DNA of 7,808 bases from an uncultured Pseudomonadota bacterium. Lineage in GTDB: Bacteria > Pseudomonadota > Alphaproteobacteria > RF32 > CAG-239. Both the position numbers and the translations under genes were made by a program. Positions 5,710 to 7,808 of this stretch are shown here, piece after piece. The notes beneath the pieces are model-generated. The model worked only from the letters and a program-made list of their open reading frames with translations. It did not search any database and was not told where the DNA came from. Location of the stretch: positions 1-7,808 of the forward strand of contig CACXFX010000026.1 of assembly GCA_902767055.1 (NCBI GenBank), read 5' to 3'. Positions within the stretch are counted from its first letter, which is position 1. Every line of letters begins with the position of its first letter.

Positions 5710-6657
5710 ATGAAAAAACTACTCTTTATTTTAAGTCTTGTTTTAAGCTTTAATACACATGCGCAAACATCCGGCAATTGCGGACCGAAAGATGAAAACG
5801 GAGCATACACATCAAGTTGCGTCTGGAATTATGATGAAAAAACACATACTCTAAACATTTCAGGAGATGGTTATATGGCTGAAATCTTTGGGGGATATTT
5901 AGACGAGAATCAAGGTAGATACCGAACTAATGCACCATGGGCTGATTATGATGAAAAAATCGAATATGTTGATATCGGCGGAAACCTCAAAAATATCAGC
6001 GGATGCTCTGTTTATGGTTTTACAAATCTTAAAGATATGTCCATCACTGCGCCGATTGAATCATTTGGTCAGGAAGTTTTTTCAGATCTACAAAATTTTG
6101 AAATACCTTCAACGGTCAAATATATTTATGATATGGGATTGGCATATACCAACACTGATTCTCTTGTTATCCCGGATTCGGTCGAATATATTGGAGAGTG
6201 GGCTTTTGAATATGCTCAAGCATCAAAAATCATTTTAGGCAGTAATCTTGAAAGTATAGGCTCAAATGCTTTTTATGGTACAACAAACCTTGAAATATAT
6301 TGCGAAGACACATCACAAAATCGTTGCCGTGATTTAATCTCACAAAACAACAGTGATTATGTCGGTAAACTTAAATATTTTACCAAAGATGAAACGACAG
6401 GCGTTTATAATGTCGACGAAACATACTATGCCGATGCCAATCTCTTAGCCAAAGGCATTTCATGCCAATCTAAGAGTCAATGCGATGAAATAGCATTAAA
6501 AGCAAAAAATGGTCTTGATTTTGAGTTTAACGGCAAATTTTATACCTCGCTTAAAGATTTAAAAAATGCCAATTACATCAAAAAGCGCATCTATACCATT
6601 GATGAAGCCAATGCCGTTGCAGGTGATAAAAATCGTGTATCGATAAAATATCGGTAA
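5710..6657 (+). CDS. Secreted BspA-like leucine-rich-repeat protein
   Basis: This 315-residue protein begins with a signal peptide: MKK, a hydrophobic core and a likely cut after THA (about residue 18). A segment beginning SGNCGPK and continuing WNYDEKTHTLNISGDG follows, typical of the head of BspA-like proteins. Residues of about 95-197 hold a few TpLRR/LRR_5-type repeats; the clearest reads LVIPDSVEYIGEWAFEYA then LGSNLESIGSNAFYGTTNLE. The C-terminal part (about 198-315) has two Cys pairs, CEDTSQNRC and CQSKSQC, which may form disulphides, and ends YTIDEANAVAGDKNRVSIKYR. No membrane anchor or sorting signal is visible beyond the signal peptide. GGAG at 5699-5702, seven bases upstream, supports the start. 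BspA-like proteins often bind host matrix or other surfaces, but the ligand here is unknown. Confidence 0.85.
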   Translation: MKKLLFILSLVLSFNTHAQTSGNCGPKDENGAYTSSCVWNYDEKTHTLNISGDGYMAEIFGGYLDENQGRYRTNAPWADYDEKIEYVDIGGNLKNISGCSVYGFTNLKDMSITAPIESFGQEVFSDLQNFEIPSTVKYIYDMGLAYTNTDSLVIPDSVEYIGEWAFEYAQASKIILGSNLESIGSNAFYGTTNLEIYCEDTSQNRCRDLISQNNSDYVGKLKYFTKDETTGVYNVDETYYADANLLAKGISCQSKSQCDEIALKAKNGLDFEFNGKFYTSLKDLKNANYIKKRIYTIDEANAVAGDKNRVSIKYR

Positions 6658-6679
6658 TAATTGAGATAAAAAATATCCT

Positions 6680-6706
6680 AAGGTTTATCTTCAAAAGCCT
6701 TTTTTT
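6680..6706 (+). terminator. Weak terminator-like hairpin after the LRR gene
   Basis: AAGG (6680-6683) and CCTT (6698-6701) could form a 4-bp stem, and the T-run extends to 6706. The stem is short, so this is only a possible termination point in the 127-base gap before the next gene. Confidence 0.3.
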
Positions 6707-6721
6707 AAGATATATCTTTTG

Positions 6722-6750
6722 TTGGCAACTTGATTGCATAACAACTGATA
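6722..6750 (+). promoter_or_regulatory. Possible promoter region for the small gene and hsp20
   Basis: TTGGCA (6722-6727) resembles a -35 box, but the hexamer 17 bases on, CTGATA, is a poor -10. CTTG at 6729-6732 could be part of a heat-shock sigma factor -35 element, but no matching -10 is evident. CAACTTGAT and CAACTGAT form a near-direct repeat 16 bases apart. The region probably contains the hsp20 operon promoter, though its class cannot be settled here. No ROSE or fourU RNA thermometer was recognised. Confidence 0.25.
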
Positions 6751-6784
6751 CAAATTGTTTTAACATTAAAAAAAGGAGTATAAA

Positions 6785-7008
6785 ATGGGTATTTTCAACC
6801 ATCATCATGCAACACAATCCAATTTGGGCGAAGGTGTTCATGTCGCGGGGCAGGACAATGAAAAGACTCTTCCGTTTCAAATTCAACAACATCTTCAACG
6901 CACAGCGGCGCATCTTCTGCAAAGTCTTCTTGCGGCTGCGGATGTGCTCATAAAACCAAGCCGATGGATGAAGAGGTTGTTGAGATTAAAGAAGAGTGGG
7001 ATTACTAA
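6785..7008 (+). pseudogene. Small Ser/Cys-rich gene upstream of hsp20, interrupted by a frameshift
   Basis: A strong ribosome binding site (AAAGGAG, ending seven bases before the ATG) starts an open frame reading MGIFNHHHATQSNLGEGVHVAGQDNEK. After the GAAAAG at 6860-6865 the protein-like frame is one base back. It continues DSSVSNSTTSS..., then SSCGCGCAHKTK, then an acidic tail DEEVVEIKEEWDY, and stops with TAA at 7006-7008. Joined by a -1 shift the product would be about 74 residues: a His-containing head, a Ser/Thr/Ala-rich linker, a CGCGC cluster and an acidic C-terminus. The stop lies just before the hsp20 ribosome binding site, as expected for an operon. The shifted frame has no start codon of its own after the TGA at 6859-6861. 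Explanations are a one-base deletion (sequencing error or real mutation) or -1 ribosomal slippage at AAAAG, with AGGA six bases upstream. I do not recognise the family. The Cys cluster could bind metal, which is inference. Confidence 0.6.
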
Positions 7009-7027
7009 TCTTAAAGGAGTATATTTT

Positions 7028-7510
7028 ATGAGAGATATAGCCCCAAAAGATGAAGGCACACGTATGATGCCTGCCACCACTCAAACGCACGATTTGCGCA
7101 GCCTTTGGAACTATTTTTTTGATTTTGGCAACGAAACAATGGCCGGTTTACAACCCAAAATTGACGTGACGGAACAAAAAAATGCCGTTTTGGTCACAGC
7201 CGAAATTCCCGGAATCAACGAAGCCGATTTGGATCTTAAAATTTCGGATGACGGTTATCTGACCATCTCGGGGCAAAAAGAACAAAGGGCCGAACAAACG
7301 GGCAACAACAATTATTTTCAAGAAATTTCTTATGGTATGTTTAAGCGCACGATTCCTTTGCCGCTTGATTTGGATTATGCTTTAGCGGACGCTGATTATG
7401 ACAACGGTGTATTAAATATCTTTATTCCGAAATCAAAAGAAGAAAAGCAAAAGTATAAAAAAATCAACGTTAAGAAAAAAGGTGCGGATACCAAACGCAC
7501 ACAAGCTTAA
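7028..7510 (+). CDS. Small heat-shock protein Hsp20 (alpha-crystallin family)
   Basis: Hsp20 proteins are ATP-independent cytoplasmic holdases that bind unfolding proteins and pass them to DnaK and ClpB. This 160-residue protein has a variable N-terminus (1-40), an alpha-crystallin domain (about 42-136) beginning QPKIDVTEQ with AEIPGI, the hallmark GVL near the domain end (127-129, in ADYDNGVLNIFIPKS), and a C-terminal I-x-V oligomerisation motif (INV, 146-148) followed by a basic tail. The frame stays open upstream into the preceding small gene, but the start at 7028 is preferred. AAAGGAGT lies at 7013-7020, seven bases ahead, and the family-like sequence begins here. It follows the small Ser/Cys-rich gene by 19 bases, probably in one operon, and a strong hairpin lies downstream. 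Confidence 0.93.
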   Translation: MRDIAPKDEGTRMMPATTQTHDLRSLWNYFFDFGNETMAGLQPKIDVTEQKNAVLVTAEIPGINEADLDLKISDDGYLTISGQKEQRAEQTGNNNYFQEISYGMFKRTIPLPLDLDYALADADYDNGVLNIFIPKSKEEKQKYKKINVKKKGADTKRTQA

Positions 7511-7534
7511 AAATTTTTATACCTTCTTACATAT

Positions 7535-7558
7535 CCGCTGATGAAAATCAGCGGTTTT
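7535..7558 (+). terminator. Rho-independent terminator after hsp20
   Basis: CCGCTGAT (7535-7542) pairs perfectly with ATCAGCGG (7547-7554) across a GAAA tetraloop, followed by four T residues. The stem is strong, though the T-run is short. It lies 24 bases after the hsp20 stop codon. Confidence 0.8.
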
Positions 7559-7683
7559 CTAAATACAAATAATAAGAGGTGTTGGTATGCTAGCACCTAT
7601 CTTTTGCTTGAAAAAAAACAATTTTGATAACATCAAATGCTTTGGACCACCGGCCTAGCCGGTGGTTTTCAAAATACAAAAAA
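7553..7683 (+). repeat. Two copies of a 20-bp near-repeat, each following a strong hairpin
   Basis: The 20 bases at 7553-7572 and those at 7664-7683 match at 18 positions; both read GGTTTTC, one base, AAATACAAA, one base, AA. Each copy begins at the 3' foot of a strong GC-rich hairpin. Between them lies a further hairpin, AGGTGTTG (7577-7584) with TAGCACCT (7591-7598, two wobbles), and a 6-bp TTTGAT/ATCAAA repeat at 7623-7637. There is no gene in this interval. Confidence 0.5.
7646..7669 (+). terminator. Second strong hairpin, terminator-like
   Basis: ACCACCGGC (7646-7654) pairs perfectly with GCCGGTGGT (7658-7666), 9 bp with a CTA loop, followed by three further T residues. No T-run lies on the other strand. 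It could back up the hsp20 terminator or end a short transcript from the interval 7560-7645. Confidence 0.55.
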
Positions 7684-7700
7684 AAGCACCTTCCGGTGCT
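7678..7700 (-). terminator. Terminator for a leftward transcript entering from the right edge
   Basis: On the minus strand AGCACC (7695-7700) and GGTGCT (7685-7690) form a 6-bp stem with a GGAA loop, followed by seven T residues (7678-7684). It would end a transcript coming from beyond the right edge. The sequence just upstream of the hairpin on that strand ends in CCA (7706-7708). Confidence 0.65.
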
Positions 7701-7705
7701 AAATT

Positions 7706-7726
7706 TGGTGGAGCTGAAGGGGATCG
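7706..7726 (-). other. 21-base match to a tRNA-Ala/tmRNA 3' end without the rest of the RNA
   Basis: On the minus strand the bases read CGATC from a T-loop, CCCTT as a T-stem 3' strand, CAGCTCC as an acceptor 3' strand, and ACCA. Paired with an expected GGGGCUG this acceptor would contain the G3:U70 pair that marks alanine acceptors. Upstream, the T-stem 5' strand (AAGGG) and the first T-loop bases are missing. In their place are the direct repeats CGGTC (7725-7729 and 7753-7757) around an 8-bp hairpin. So this is not an intact tRNA. It may be an attachment-site remnant, part of a dispersed repeat, or chance. Confidence 0.4.
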
Positions 7727-7731
7727 GTCTA

Positions 7732-7750
7732 GAAAGCTTTTCAAGCTTTC
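7732..7750. repeat. Perfect 8-bp inverted repeat flanked by CGGTC direct repeats
   Basis: GAAAGCTT (7732-7739) and AAGCTTTC (7743-7750) are separated by TTC. CGGTC occurs at 7725-7729 and at 7753-7757, so the hairpin sits between short direct repeats. It directly adjoins the tRNA-like 3' end. No T-run follows on either strand, so it is not an evident terminator. Two minus-strand frames remain open to the window edge here, but neither gives a convincing protein. Confidence 0.45.
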
Positions 7751-7808
7751 GTCGGTCACTTGTTTTGTAATTTTTCTTGCAGTCGCTCTTCGCTCCTTTA
7801 GAAAAAAA

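Noticed and set aside
5526..5753. Open frame of 75 codons through the leader (reaching MADVQDFF...)
   Set aside because: It runs through the terminator hairpin and overlaps the LRR start out of frame. The only Shine-Dalgarno-like sequence is three bases from the internal ATG, which is too close. A leader peptide from 5586 cannot be excluded but is not supported.
6785..7510. A single 241-residue protein fusing the small upstream gene to Hsp20
   Set aside because: The frame is open by chance. Hsp20 has its own strong ribosome binding site and ATG at 7028, and the region before it reads as a better protein in another frame that stops at 7008.
7655..7808. C-terminal end of a minus-strand gene running off the right edge
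   Set aside because: Two minus-strand frames stay open to the edge, but both read through the tRNA-like end and the terminator hairpin, and neither resembles a protein end. More sequence would be needed to call one.
7706..7808. Intact tRNA-Ala or tmRNA on the minus strand
   Set aside because: Only the 3' acceptor, CCA and part of the T-arm are present. The T-stem 5' strand, anticodon arm and 5' acceptor strand cannot be found.

Overview
The window looks like chromosomal DNA from an AT-rich, Gram-negative alphaproteobacterium. The support is a lipid A/Kdo cluster read as DUF374 acyltransferase, waaA, lpxK, and an mtaB-ftsY pair whose stop and start codons overlap. A secreted BspA-like leucine-rich-repeat protein suggests a host-associated, perhaps gut-dwelling, member of the class. 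That placement rests on family knowledge and not on any search.

Layout. Positions 1-20 hold only the first codons of a minus-strand gene (MKKTVL...) that runs off the left edge. Positions 44-240 carry a promoter-like sequence, a chain of small hairpins and a terminator, all on the minus strand and all ahead of that gene. From 248 to 3206 the minus strand carries, in transcription order, a DUF374 (LpxJ-like) acyltransferase, Kdo transferase waaA and lipid A 4'-kinase lpxK, behind a strong sigma70-type promoter near 3242-3269. From 3339 to 5290 the minus strand carries mtaB (tRNA methylthiotransferase) and ftsY (SRP receptor), with their own promoter near 5327-5355. From about 5398 everything coding is on the plus strand. 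A promoter starts a hairpin-rich leader of about 250 nt that ends in a terminator just before the secreted LRR gene (5710-6657). Next come a small Ser/Cys-rich gene that appears frameshifted (6785-7008) and an Hsp20 chaperone (7028-7510). The last 300 bases hold an hsp20 terminator, several further hairpins, a 20-bp near-repeat, and a 21-base match to the 3' end of an alanine-type tRNA.

How the genes fit together. The left block finishes the Kdo-lipid A core: LpxK adds the 4'-phosphate, WaaA adds Kdo, and the DUF374 protein probably adds a late acyl chain. MtaB and FtsY are housekeeping functions in tRNA modification and membrane targeting. The right block is accessory or stress-related.

The observations most worth pursuing are: the structured, terminator-ended leaders in front of two MKK-starting genes; the frameshifted small Cys-rich gene before hsp20; the MtaB that lacks its usual C-terminal TRAM domain; the near-perfect palindrome holding the mtaB -35 box; and the tRNA-like 3' end within a hairpin-rich block. 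No complete mobile element, CRISPR array, rRNA or intact tRNA was seen.
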